DNA of 15,554 bases from an uncultured Lachnospiraceae bacterium (GTDB taxonomy: Bacteria; Bacillota_A; Clostridia; Lachnospirales; Lachnospiraceae): contig CAJUFW010000007.1 in assembly GCA_910585655.1 (NCBI GenBank), forward strand, positions 1 through 15,554. Direction: 5' to 3'. The position numbers were made by a program, and so were the translations under genes. Under the pieces are notes generated by a model, which saw nothing but the letters and a program-made list of their open reading frames with translations, was not told the origin of the DNA and searched no databases. Shown here piece after piece: positions 1 to 7,077 of this stretch. Position 1 is the stretch's first letter. Each line of letters starts with the position of its first letter.

Positions 1-32
1 CACTCTTTCCCTACACGACGCTCTTCCGATCT
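1..32 (+). other. Illumina TruSeq read-1 adapter remnant (artefact)
   Basis: These 32 bases match, as I recall it, the 3' 32 bases of the 33-base Illumina TruSeq universal/read-1 adapter, ending in the typical CTCTTCCGATCT. The genomic sequence starts at base 33. The junction falls inside a codon of the NfnA-like gene: the codon at 32-34 reads TTA (Leu), whereas the family usually has Val before the Asp-Gly-Thr-Gly motif, as expected if base 32 is adapter and the true codon was GTA. The bases should be masked and not read as part of the gene. Confidence 0.97.
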
Positions 33-253
33 TAGACGGGACAGGAATGTGTGGCGCCTGCCGCTTAACCGTCGGCGGGGAAACACGCTTTGCCTGCGTA
101 GACGGTCCGGAATTTGACGGTCATTTGGTAGACTTCGATGAAGCCATGAAACGCCAGACCATGTACCGGACAGAAGAAGGTCGCGCCCTGCTGCAGAGCC
201 AAGATCAGCAGGGCAAAAAAGCGCATCATGAAAACTGCGGCTGTCATCAATAA
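33..253 (+). CDS. nfnA: NfnA-like NADH-ferredoxin:NADP+ oxidoreductase subunit, C-terminal fragment
   Basis: This is the C-terminal end of a ferredoxin-NADP reductase-type flavoprotein of the NfnA / sulfide dehydrogenase / PyrK-like family. The upstream part is lost at the contig end, so the ATG at 47 is internal and is not a start. The open frame reads DGTGMCGACR and continues through FACVDGPEFDGH. The Cys-x2-Cys-x11-Cys pattern in this stretch is the [2Fe-2S] binding site typical of the family, next to the conserved VDGPEFDGHLVDFDEA tail. NfnA carries FAD and the 2Fe-2S cluster and handles NADH in the electron-bifurcating NfnAB complex in the cytosol. The next gene on the same strand encodes the matching NfnB-like subunit, which supports the call over PyrK, whose usual partner is PyrD. 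The tail is rich in Gln, His and Cys (ending HHENCGCHQ). Confidence is high for the family and lower for the exact physiological reaction. Confidence 0.88.
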
Positions 254-262
254 AATAACAGA

Positions 263-385
263 GCTGATACGGAACTATCAAACAGTAGAAGCCCGGATAG
301 TACCCCAGAGAGTTTGTGGGCATGGTTTTAATGCCCACAAACCCTCTGCCGGAACAGGGTACTAGGAGGGCTGATACGGAACTAT
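263..385. repeat. 16-bp direct repeats flanking a hairpin element
   Basis: The 16-mer GCTGATACGGAACTAT occurs at 263-278 and again, identically, at 370-385. Between the copies lies a long imperfect palindrome (298-364). The second copy sits just before the ribosome binding site of nfnB (GGAGG at 391-395). The arrangement resembles a small palindromic insertion with duplicated flanks, or a local duplication of the intergenic segment. No terminal inverted repeats abut the direct repeats, and one window cannot show whether the element occurs elsewhere in the genome. Confidence 0.8.
298..364 (+). other. Large stem-loop between nfnA and nfnB
   Basis: Bases 306-323 pair with 331-348 (18 positions, one A-C mismatch at 311/343) around a 7-base loop at 324-330. 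An outer 8-bp stem then joins 298-305 to 357-364, leaving an 8-base bulge at 349-356. The 3' side is followed by AGGAGGGCTG, not by a run of T, so it does not look like an intrinsic terminator. A role in mRNA processing, in stabilising the nfnB message, or in setting the ratio of the two subunits is inference. A REP/MITE-like origin is the alternative. Confidence 0.75.
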
Positions 386-404
386 TAATAGGAGGTTATA
401 TAGA

Positions 405-1787
405 ATGAATGGAATGACGCGTATCCCGGTTCGGGAGCAGGATCCAAAGGTGCGGGCAGCCAACTTTGAGGAAGTCTGTCTGGGCTATGACCAAGGGGAG
501 GCAATGGCAGAGGCAGAGAGATGTTTAAATTGTAAAAATCCGAAATGTGTGGAGGGCTGCCCGGTAAATATTGATATCCCGGCGTTTATTACGGAAATCA
601 AGCAGGGCAATATCAAGGCGGCTTATGAAAAAATCAGCGAATATTCCGCATTGCCGGCTATCTGCGGGCGTGTCTGTCCGCAGGAGTCCCAGTGCGAGGC
701 GCGCTGTGTCAGAGGTATCAAGGGAGACGCGGTGTCGATAGGGAAGCTGGAACGATTTGCTGCAGATTGGGCTAGAGAGCATGGCGTTCATCCAGAGCGG
801 ACGGGAGTTTGTAACGGAAAACGGGTAGCGGTTATTGGCTCCGGTCCGGCAGGTCTGACTTGTGCCGGGGAGCTGGCAAAGGCAGGCTGCGAGGTGACGA
901 TTTTTGAAGCTCTGCATGAAGCAGGAGGCGTATTAAGCTATGGGATTCCGGAATTCCGTCTGCCAAAGAAAACCGTAGTTCAAAGCGAAATTGAAAATGT
1001 CAAGGCGCTGGGAGTAAAAATAGAAACGAATTGCGTTGTAGGCAGGTCTGTGACAGTGGATGAACTGATGGAGGAAGAAGGCTTTGACGCTGTTTTTATC
1101 GGCTCTGGTGCAGGGCTTCCACGCTTTATGGGAATTCCTGGGGAAAATGCCAATGGTGTTTTTTCTGCCAATGAGTATTTGACACGCAGCAACCTGATGA
1201 AAGCATTTGACGAAACATATGATACTCCGATCCATGCAGGAACGAAAGTAGCCGTAGTAGGCGGCGGTAACGTGGCGATGGATGCTGCCAGAACAGCGCT
1301 TCGGCTGGGAGCGGAGGTACATATTGTATACCGGAGAAGCGAAGCCGAACTTCCGGCTCGTGTGGAGGAGGTTCATCATGCCAAGGAGGAAGGCATTGTC
1401 TTTGAGCTGCTGACAAATCCTACTCGTATTCTGGTCGATGAAAATGGCTGGGTAAAAGGAATGGAATGTATCCGTATGGAACTTGGTGAACCGGATGCGT
1501 CTGGGAGAAGAAGCCCGGTAGAACTACCAGGATCGGAGTTTGTTATGGACTTAGATACCGTTATCATGTCTTTGGGAACCAGCCCAAATCCATTGATTTC
1601 TTCTACGACGGAAGGATTGGAGACGAATCGTAGACGCTGCCTGGTAGCAGAAGAGGAAAACGGCGCTACGACAAAGCCGGGAGTTTTTGCCGGCGGGGAC
1701 GCCGTAACAGGAGCCGCTACCGTAATTTTAGCAATGGGAGCCGGAAAGACAGCGGCAAAGGGAATTTTAGAGTATTTAGGGATATAA
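405..1787 (+). CDS. nfnB: NfnB-like subunit / GltD-type NADPH oxidoreductase
   Basis: This 460-residue flavoprotein belongs to the glutamate-synthase small-subunit (GltD-like) family and, next to an NfnA-like gene, is best read as NfnB. That subunit binds FAD, two [4Fe-4S] clusters and NADPH and reduces ferredoxin in the electron-bifurcating transhydrogenase. The N-terminal iron-sulphur domain shows Cys40, 43, 48 and 52 (CLNCKNPKCVEGCP) and Cys87, 91, 97 and 101 (CGRVCPQESQCEARC). The FAD Rossmann motif GSGPAG is near 145-150, and the NADPH-binding motif GGGNVAMDAARTALRLGAE is at about 286-304, followed by VYRRSEAELPAR. The FAD-contacting GVFAGGD motif lies near the C-terminus. Length fits the family. 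The start is supported by GGAGG at 391-395, nine bases before the ATG. Automatic annotation often calls these proteins NADPH-dependent glutamate synthase, but no large glutamate synthase subunit is present here. Confidence 0.92.
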   Translation: MNGMTRIPVREQDPKVRAANFEEVCLGYDQGEAMAEAERCLNCKNPKCVEGCPVNIDIPAFITEIKQGNIKAAYEKISEYSALPAICGRVCPQESQCEARCVRGIKGDAVSIGKLERFAADWAREHGVHPERTGVCNGKRVAVIGSGPAGLTCAGELAKAGCEVTIFEALHEAGGVLSYGIPEFRLPKKTVVQSEIENVKALGVKIETNCVVGRSVTVDELMEEEGFDAVFIGSGAGLPRFMGIPGENANGVFSANEYLTRSNLMKAFDETYDTPIHAGTKVAVVGGGNVAMDAARTALRLGAEVHIVYRRSEAELPARVEEVHHAKEEGIVFELLTNPTRILVDENGWVKGMECIRMELGEPDASGRRSPVELPGSEFVMDLDTVIMSLGTSPNPLISSTTEGLETNRRRCLVAEEENGATTKPGVFAGGDAVTGAATVILAMGAGKTAAKGILEYLGI

Positions 1788-1838
1788 CGAACGAGACAGC
1801 GACGAAAAGAGCAGGTATCGTTAGGAGGAGGTGAAAAA

Positions 1839-3368
1839 ATGGAAATAGAACTGCGGGACTGGGTGTATTGCGGGATTATGGCAACGGCGCTGTTGATGAC
1901 GCTTTTGCTGTTTTTTTCCAGAAGACGGGCGCTGCGGGAAAAACGGGCGGCGAAGCAGCAGCTAGAGGATACCTTGTCCAGTTTGGAGGCTGTTTACAGT
2001 GAGGTAAACACGACCCAGGAAGAGCTGGACGCCAAATACCGGGAGTTAAAGGCAAGTGAGGAAAAAATCAAGAAGCTGGCTTATGAGGACAATATGACCG
2101 GGCTTCCAAACCGGGCGGCTTTTATGGAGGTGCTGGATCATACGATGGAAACGCTCCGTAAAGATGAGGCAGTGGCAATCATGAATCTGGATTTGGATCA
2201 TTTTAAAAAGGTGAACGAGCTGTGGGGAAATGCATGCGGAGACGAGTTACTTTTAGACATCAGTCACCGGATCAAGCAAAACTTGGAAGAGGATGATTAT
2301 CTTGCAAGAAGTGCCAGCGATGAATTTCTGATTTTAAGTCAGAACATCGGAGAGATAGCAGGCTATGAGGAAAAGGTAAAGCGGATACAAAAGGCGTTTC
2401 GTTTTCCGTTTGTGTTGTCGGTCAGCGAATTTACAATCACGATTAGCATCGGCGTCGTTGTAGGACCTAGGGATGGCAAAACAGCAGGAACGTTGATCAA
2501 AAGAGCAGATATGGCGTTAAACCAGGCGAAACGTCTGGGAAAAGATACCTATTGCTACTATACCAGCGCTTTGGAGCAAAAGTTGTTAGAGGATATGGAA
2601 ATGCGTTCGGATCTGACTGCCGCTATGAAGCAAAGCGACTTTTTTCTGCGTTATCAGCCGATTTTATTGCCGCGGGAGCGAGCTTGCCTTGGGTTTCGTA
2701 TGGAGCTGTATTGGAACCGGCAGGAAAAGGGAATCTGGAGAGCCAGCCGTTTTGTACGGTTTGCCGAAGAAACCGGGCAGATCATTGCCTTGGGTGAACG
2801 GGCTTTCCGCCGGATCTGTAAGGATGTTAAAAGCTGGGAGGAGTTAGGGATAGCGGATTATGATATGATAGTGCCGCTTTCCAAACGGCAGCTTCTAAGC
2901 CCGTCTCTAGAGCAGATCATTTGCACGGTCAGCAAAGAGGAAGAAGTTTCCCTAAGCCGTTTTTTATTTGAGGTCAATGAAAAGCTTCTGATGTCAGAAT
3001 ATGAAGAATGTCACGCTTTGATGGAGGAGCTTTCTCATAAAGGCTTTCGTTTTCGCTTAGGAGATTTTGGTGGCGGCGGAATGTCCCTGGACTGCGTTCA
3101 TAATCTTCCGGTAGAGCAGGTAGCGCTTCCGGTTCGGCGTATTTTTGGAAAGCAGGAGCCGGAGGAAGCGGAGCGTTATTTCCAGGTAATCACTTCTGCC
3201 CTTTCGATGCTGGGACGCAGCATTGTAGTAACCGGAATATCCGACGCTGTTGAGGAGCAGACTATACAGCAGATCATACAAACCGGCGTACAAGGTGAAC
3301 TTTACGGAGAATCCCTGTCGTCAGAGGAGGTTGCGGCAGGGTGGCAAAAAAGTGTTTCCTTTGGATAG
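1839..3368 (+). CDS. Membrane-anchored protein with degenerate GGDEF and EAL domains
   Basis: This 509-residue protein has one N-terminal membrane segment (about 9-26), a positively charged stretch (RRRALREKR) and a coiled coil (about 35-80). A GGDEF-family domain follows (about 80-245; DNMTGLPNRAAF, then NLDLDHFKKVNE), and then an EAL-family domain (about 258-500). Both active sites look altered. The cyclase signature reads RSASDEF (157-163) in place of RxGGDEF. The EAL motif region reads GFRMELYW (285-292), so the usual catalytic Glu aligns with Arg. The VNxS-like Asn is replaced (IVPLSKRQL), and the DDFGTG motif reads GDFGGG. FAEETG and the final QGELYG resemble conserved EAL landmarks. 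It probably does not make or degrade cyclic di-GMP; it may bind it or act through protein contacts (inference). A strong GGAGGAGGTG site precedes the ATG. It lies 51 bases after nfnB and overlaps the next gene, so it is likely in the same operon. Confidence 0.85.
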   Translation: MEIELRDWVYCGIMATALLMTLLLFFSRRRALREKRAAKQQLEDTLSSLEAVYSEVNTTQEELDAKYRELKASEEKIKKLAYEDNMTGLPNRAAFMEVLDHTMETLRKDEAVAIMNLDLDHFKKVNELWGNACGDELLLDISHRIKQNLEEDDYLARSASDEFLILSQNIGEIAGYEEKVKRIQKAFRFPFVLSVSEFTITISIGVVVGPRDGKTAGTLIKRADMALNQAKRLGKDTYCYYTSALEQKLLEDMEMRSDLTAAMKQSDFFLRYQPILLPRERACLGFRMELYWNRQEKGIWRASRFVRFAEETGQIIALGERAFRRICKDVKSWEELGIADYDMIVPLSKRQLLSPSLEQIICTVSKEEEVSLSRFLFEVNEKLLMSEYEECHALMEELSHKGFRFRLGDFGGGGMSLDCVHNLPVEQVALPVRRIFGKQEPEEAERYFQVITSALSMLGRSIVVTGISDAVEEQTIQQIIQTGVQGELYGESLSSEEVAAGWQKSVSFG

Positions 3369-4012
3369 AAGCAGTGATCTATATCAGTTTTTTCTATTTG
3401 GATATCAAGGGGGGAGATCCGTTCCATATGTTTGGCGGATTGTCCTCCCTGTTAAAATATGGCGGAGTCTGGCTCTGCTTTTTTTGGTCATGTCAGTATC
3501 GGCAGTGGATAACGATTGGTCTTTTGGGAACGGTCTGTGCTGATTTTTTTCTGTTGTTTACAGATTGGTGGCTTTGCGGGGTGCTTTGTTTTATTGGAGT
3601 ACAGATTTGTTATGGAATTTGGCTAAAGAAAGAAAGTTTCCCAAAGGAAAATTTCTGGCGGAGGGTGTTCTTTAAGGAAATGTGGGCAGTGGGAGCCGCC
3701 ATCTTTCTGCTGGCTACTCTAACGTTTTTTGACGTTTCTGTAGATGCTCTGTTAGTCGCTACGGCTGTTTATGCTATGCTGCTTGTACAAAATACCATCG
3801 GAGGAATTCGCTCCGGACGACGGAAGTTTGCGATAGGGATGTGTCTTTTTTTGCTTTGCGACCTTCAGGTAGGTATCTACAATATGGCGCTTTATTTGCC
3901 GCAAATGAAAGAAGCTCCGTTGTTTTCCTGGCTGGAGCAGGCGGCATCCGTGGGAATATGGGTTTGCTATCTTCCGGCGAAAGTATTGATTGCGCTGTCC
4001 GGCGAGAAATAA
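3341..4012 (+). CDS. YhhN-like (lysoplasmalogenase family) multispanning membrane protein
   Basis: This 223-residue, very hydrophobic protein has seven or so predicted membrane segments. The layout matches the YhhN/TMEM86 family: a conserved acidic residue in the segment GLLGTVCADFFLLF (Asp68), a second in IGMCLFLLCDLQVG (Asp174), and a C-terminal segment WVCYLPAKVLIALS. Some family members hydrolyse the vinyl-ether bond of lysoplasmalogens. Many anaerobic Clostridia make plasmalogens, so that role is plausible but is inferred from family resemblance. The start is GTG at 3341, preceded by GAGGAGG (3324-3330). It lies within the last 28 bases of the GGDEF/EAL gene in another frame, which points to translational coupling. 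No terminator is evident downstream. A plain membrane protein of unknown function remains the alternative. Confidence 0.6.
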   Translation: MAKKCFLWIEAVIYISFFYLDIKGGDPFHMFGGLSSLLKYGGVWLCFFWSCQYRQWITIGLLGTVCADFFLLFTDWWLCGVLCFIGVQICYGIWLKKESFPKENFWRRVFFKEMWAVGAAIFLLATLTFFDVSVDALLVATAVYAMLLVQNTIGGIRSGRRKFAIGMCLFLLCDLQVGIYNMALYLPQMKEAPLFSWLEQAASVGIWVCYLPAKVLIALSGEK

Positions 4013-4061
4013 GAGAAGGAAAATAATTGTAAAAAAATATCAGAAAAAGAGAAAATAATAC

Positions 4062-4090
4062 TTGAAAAAAATGTCATTCTATGTTATTCT
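4062..4090 (+). promoter_or_regulatory. Sigma-A type promoter for the DUF5688 gene
   Basis: TTGAAA (4062-4067) and TATTCT (4085-4090) are separated by 17 bases, giving a predicted start of transcription near 4097. This rules out the ATG at 4091 as the start of the downstream gene. The predicted transcript begins with a 6-bp hairpin, ACAGCC (4100-4105) with GGCTGT (4109-4114). The roughly 135-base leader shows nothing else recognisable apart from a short tandem TTGTTCTA. Confidence 0.65.
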
Positions 4091-4231
4091 ATGGATATGA
4101 CAGCCGAGGGCTGTTCGTCTAAAAGGTTGTTGTTCTATTGTTCTATCTATTTCATTCGCGCCGTTTGGGCGTATCAACGCGTTTCCGTGAACTATCATCA
4201 AAACAATTCAAGAAAGAAAATGGAGGAGGAA

Positions 4232-5128
4232 ATGACATTAGAGGGATTTGCAGAGGATTTAAAAAGAGAGCTATATCGGAGAATGGAGGAGGGAAGCTGT
4301 TCGGGCGGTGTAAACCGCAGGATTGAATACCGGGTAATCCAAAAAAACAATGGAGTACGACGCCACGGTATTTTAGTGATGGAAGAAAAGGAACGAGTGA
4401 TTCCTTATATTTATGTAGAACGATATTTGGAGGAATATGAGGGCGGAAGACAGCTTCAGGATATTGCTTCGGAAATCGAAGAAGCATGGGGAAAGCAGTT
4501 AGAAGAGGTAAAGGAAAAAACACTGGAGTTTTCCTTTGAGGCGATTCAGGATAAAATTGTCTATCATTTGGTGCATTATGAAAGGAACCGGGAATGGCTG
4601 GAACAAGTGCCGCATCTTCCGTTTTTAGATTTGGCGCTTACATTTCATGTAACAGTATTTCAGAGGGAGCAAAGTTATGGGAGTGTTCCTATTCAAAACA
4701 AGCATTTGGAAAAGTGGGATGTGGATTTAAAAGAGTTATGTCGTCTGGCGGCGGAAAATACGCCAAAGCTTTTTCCGGAGGAGATCCGCCGGTTGGAGGA
4801 TGTACTGGAAATAGAGCCTGTCGGGATACCGATGTATTTGATCAGCAATACGGCTAGTATTCATGGGGCAGCGGCTGTTTTATATCCGTCTGTGCTGTCT
4901 GCGCTGGCAAAGCGCTTGGATGGTAGTTTTTATCTGCTTCCAAGCAGCATTCATGAGTTTATCGCGGTTCCGTTTAAACGGGAATATGCGCCGGAAGAAC
5001 TGCGTGAGATTGTCCGCGAGGTAAACGAAAGCCAGGTGGAGGAAGAAGAATATTTATCGGATCAGATATATTATTACGATCGGGATAAAAAAGTAATCGT
5101 AAAGGTGGACGATTCCTCTTTTCTTTAG
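4232..5128 (+). CDS. DUF5688 family protein of unknown function
   Basis: This is a 298-residue soluble protein without signal peptide or membrane segment. It resembles the DUF5688 family as I recall it: an N-terminal NNGVRRHGI stretch, a middle region with VPHLPFLDLALTFHV and HLEKWDVDLKELCRLA, and a C-terminal part with AAAVLYPSVLSALAKRL, LPSSIHEF and LSDQIYYYDR. No catalytic motif is evident and the family's function is not known to me. The N-terminal half is rich in Glu and Lys. The open frame extends upstream to 4091, but that region lies on the promoter and leader. The ATG at 4232 has GGAGG at 4222-4226 and is chosen; the ATG at 4220 is a possible alternative adding four residues. The gene stands alone between its own promoter and the asparaginase promoter. 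Confidence 0.8.
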   Translation: MTLEGFAEDLKRELYRRMEEGSCSGGVNRRIEYRVIQKNNGVRRHGILVMEEKERVIPYIYVERYLEEYEGGRQLQDIASEIEEAWGKQLEEVKEKTLEFSFEAIQDKIVYHLVHYERNREWLEQVPHLPFLDLALTFHVTVFQREQSYGSVPIQNKHLEKWDVDLKELCRLAAENTPKLFPEEIRRLEDVLEIEPVGIPMYLISNTASIHGAAAVLYPSVLSALAKRLDGSFYLLPSSIHEFIAVPFKREYAPEELREIVREVNESQVEEEEYLSDQIYYYDRDKKVIVKVDDSSFL

Positions 5129-5138
5129 ACAAAAAAGG

Positions 5139-5147
5139 TGCTATACT
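5139..5147 (+). promoter_or_regulatory. Extended -10 promoter before the asparaginase gene
   Basis: TGCTATACT (5139-5147) is an extended -10 element (TGn followed by TATACT). The -35 region 17 bases upstream (TTTTCT) is poor and lies inside the end of the DUF5688 gene. The predicted transcription start near 5154 leaves a leader of about 47 bases. Confidence 0.5.
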
Positions 5148-5200
5148 CTAGCCGTAAGAACAGAGTAAGCAAAACAAAAAGCAGAAACGAGGAATAACAT

Positions 5201-6247
5201 GTGCGAACGATACTGATACTGACCACCGGAGGAACTATCGCCTCGAAACAAACAGAAGATGGTCTGGTGCCGGGAGATATCCGGACAGCTTTGTACGATA
5301 AGCTGACGGTACTGGCAGGCGCGTGCGAAGTGACAATTCATACGGTTTTTACCAAGGACAGCAGCAACATTGTACCAAGCGACTGGGAGCAGCTAGCGCA
5401 GGCGATTCGGGACGGGCTGCCGGATTATGACGGAATTGTCGTGCTGCATGGTACGGATACGATGTCCTACAGCGCGGCTATGCTCTCGTACTTATTTATC
5501 GGAGTAGAAAAGCCTATTGTCCTTACCGGCTCCCAGCTTCCGATGGAGCAAAAGGGAAGTGACGGAGCGGGGAATCTGATCGACGCGGTAGTGACGGCGG
5601 CAGATAAGAGATTGTCCGGAGTATTTGTGGTTTTCCATGATAAGATTATGAACGGGACCCGTACTTATAAGAGAAGCTCGGTCGATTTGGACGCTTATAT
5701 TAGCTGTAATTATCCGTATGTAGGGGTAATCAAAGATCAAAAGGTATATTTGACCGAGGAGTATGCCAGGATACATCAGCCGCTTGGGGAGCCGGCAAGA
5801 GAGCTGTTTTTGCGTATGAGGAAGGAATCCGAACAAAACGGCAAAAAACGCAGCCATAAAATCCGGATTTTCCTGTTGAAGATGACGCCGGGATTTGATG
5901 CCCGCCTGTTGGATTATCTGGAACAGGAGCATTATCAAGGGATTGTAATCGAAGGCTTTGGATTAGGCGGAATCCCAGTAGCAGACAAAGCCCTGACAGA
6001 CAAGCTGACAGGGCTAATCCGCCGGGGGATCCCGGTAGTGATGGCGACGCAGTGCGTCTATGATGGCGTCAATCTAAATACGTATGAGGTAGGCGTCCTG
6101 GCAAACCGTCTGGGAATGATTTCGGCTTACGATATGACCTCAGAGGCAGTCTATACAAAATTGATGTGGATTTTATCCATGACAGAGGATCCGGAACTGA
6201 TACAAAAGGCATTGGAAACCGATTTTTGCGGAGAAATCAATGTATAA
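5201..6247 (+). CDS. ansA: Type I (cytosolic) L-asparaginase
   Basis: This 348-residue enzyme hydrolyses L-asparagine to aspartate and ammonia. The first active-site motif is TTGGTIAS, with the nucleophilic Thr at residue 12. The second is VLHGTDTMSYSAAML, with Thr85 and Asp86, and the conserved Lys is in RTYKRSS (about residue 157). DSSNIVPSDW (53-62) matches the substrate-binding Ser region. There is no signal peptide, so it acts in the cytosol. Length fits type I bacterial asparaginases. The start is GTG at 5201, preceded by CGAGGAA (5189-5195). This GTG overlaps an ATG at 5199 in another frame that would encode only five residues before a stop, so GTG is the only start that fits the frame and keeps the N-terminal Rossmann-like strand. 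It stands alone with its own promoter and a downstream hairpin. The gene name is by family, not by proven orthology. Confidence 0.93.
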   Translation: MRTILILTTGGTIASKQTEDGLVPGDIRTALYDKLTVLAGACEVTIHTVFTKDSSNIVPSDWEQLAQAIRDGLPDYDGIVVLHGTDTMSYSAAMLSYLFIGVEKPIVLTGSQLPMEQKGSDGAGNLIDAVVTAADKRLSGVFVVFHDKIMNGTRTYKRSSVDLDAYISCNYPYVGVIKDQKVYLTEEYARIHQPLGEPARELFLRMRKESEQNGKKRSHKIRIFLLKMTPGFDARLLDYLEQEHYQGIVIEGFGLGGIPVADKALTDKLTGLIRRGIPVVMATQCVYDGVNLNTYEVGVLANRLGMISAYDMTSEAVYTKLMWILSMTEDPELIQKALETDFCGEINV

Positions 6248-6284
6248 TTGACAAAAAACGGAAAAATAAATACCGAATGAAAAT

Positions 6285-6319
6285 CAAACGTCAGCATATA
6301 ATAAAAATGCTGGCGTTTG
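6285..6319 (+). terminator. Probable terminator hairpin after the asparaginase gene
   Basis: Bases 6285-6297 pair with 6307-6319 (13 positions, one G-T wobble at 6291/6313) around a 9-base AT-rich loop. The 3' arm ends in GCGTTTGTGCGTTT, a T-rich but imperfect tail. The loop region also contains a perfect TATAAT (6297-6302), but no -35 element is correctly spaced, so a promoter there is weakly supported. A role as a leader hairpin for the protease gene is the alternative. Confidence 0.55.
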
Positions 6320-6356
6320 TGCGTTTAGCAAAAAAAGAACGTAAGGAGATGAAAAA

Positions 6357-7058
6357 ATGGCAGAACAAAATAAAGATGACAGCCAGATTGAAGATTTTGG
6401 GCAAGTGGTATTGGATGAAGCGCACGAAAAGCAGATTTATCTGATGACGATTATCGGTGAGATTGAAGGTCACGAAAATGCGCCCGGCAATAGTAAAACG
6501 ACCAAATATGAGCATGTGCTGCCGAAACTGGCAGAGCTAGAATCCAGTAAAGACGTAGGCGGGCTGTTGGTAGTGTTAAATACCCAGGGCGGCGATGTGG
6601 ACGCGGGTCTGGCGATTGCGGAAATGATTGCTTCTATGAGTATTCCTACGGTTTCGCTGGTATTGGGCGGAAGTCATTCGATTGGGGTACCGTTAGCCGT
6701 ATCGGCAGATTATTCTTTTATTGTGCCGACAGGCACGATGCTGATTCACCCGGTTCGGATGAGTGGAATGGTGATCGGCGCGCCGCAGACGTACGACTAT
6801 TTTAAGCGGATTCAGGATCGGATTACCGGATTTATTGCCAGCCACAGCGATACGACACAGGAACAGATTGAAGCAATGATGATGGAAACCGGAGAGATGA
6901 CCAAGGATTTGGGGCGGATTCTGGTAGGAGAGAACGCGGTTAAGGAAGGTCTTATCAACGAAGTAGGGGGGATTCATGATGCTTTAGAAAAGCTCAAGGA
7001 GCTGATGAAAAAGCGAGAAGAACAGGAAGAGAAGGAAGAACAAGATATAAATTCATAA
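6357..7058 (+). CDS. tepA: ClpP-like serine protease, TepA (translocation-enhancing) family
   Basis: This 233-residue protein belongs to the ClpP/crotonase fold and resembles the TepA (YmfB) branch of Firmicutes. The substrate-cradle motif is NTQGGDVDAGLAIAEMI (75-91). The nucleophile lies in GGSHSIG (104-110), most likely Ser108, the position of Ser in the ClpP ASMG motif. The general base is His131 in LIHPVR, and Asp184 in MTKDLGRIL is the likely third member of the triad. The C-terminus ends in a charged Glu/Lys tail. There is no signal peptide, so it would act in the cytosol. TepA has been linked to protein export and sporulation-stage proteolysis in Bacillus; the role here is inference. 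A clear AAGGAGAT (6342-6349) precedes the ATG. In many Firmicutes tepA lies beside ftsK/spoIIIE, but here it is followed by a GerMN lipoprotein gene. Confidence 0.85.
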   Translation: MAEQNKDDSQIEDFGQVVLDEAHEKQIYLMTIIGEIEGHENAPGNSKTTKYEHVLPKLAELESSKDVGGLLVVLNTQGGDVDAGLAIAEMIASMSIPTVSLVLGGSHSIGVPLAVSADYSFIVPTGTMLIHPVRMSGMVIGAPQTYDYFKRIQDRITGFIASHSDTTQEQIEAMMMETGEMTKDLGRILVGENAVKEGLINEVGGIHDALEKLKELMKKREEQEEKEEQDINS

Positions 7059-7077
7059 AATTGTAAGGTTTTATTTC

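Noticed and set aside
47..253. A 68-residue protein starting at the ATG at 47
   Set aside because: The frame is open up to the adapter junction and upstream residues match the conserved DGTGMCGAC motif, so this is the tail of a truncated gene.
298..364. Intrinsic terminator between nfnA and nfnB
   Set aside because: The stem is long but is followed by AGGAGGGCTG, not by a T-run.
263..385. CRISPR array or attachment site
   Set aside because: Only two repeat copies exist, the interval is a palindrome and not a spacer, and there is no cas, integrase or tRNA gene nearby.
4091..4231. N-terminal 47-residue extension of the DUF5688 protein
   Set aside because: It lies directly on the -10/transcription start region and has no ribosome binding site, while ATG 4232 has GGAGG.
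6248..6276. Sigma-A promoter with TTGACA at 6248-6253
   Set aside because: The hexamer is perfect, but the correctly spaced -10 (TACCGA) is poor and the only TATAAT lies 43 bases away inside a hairpin.
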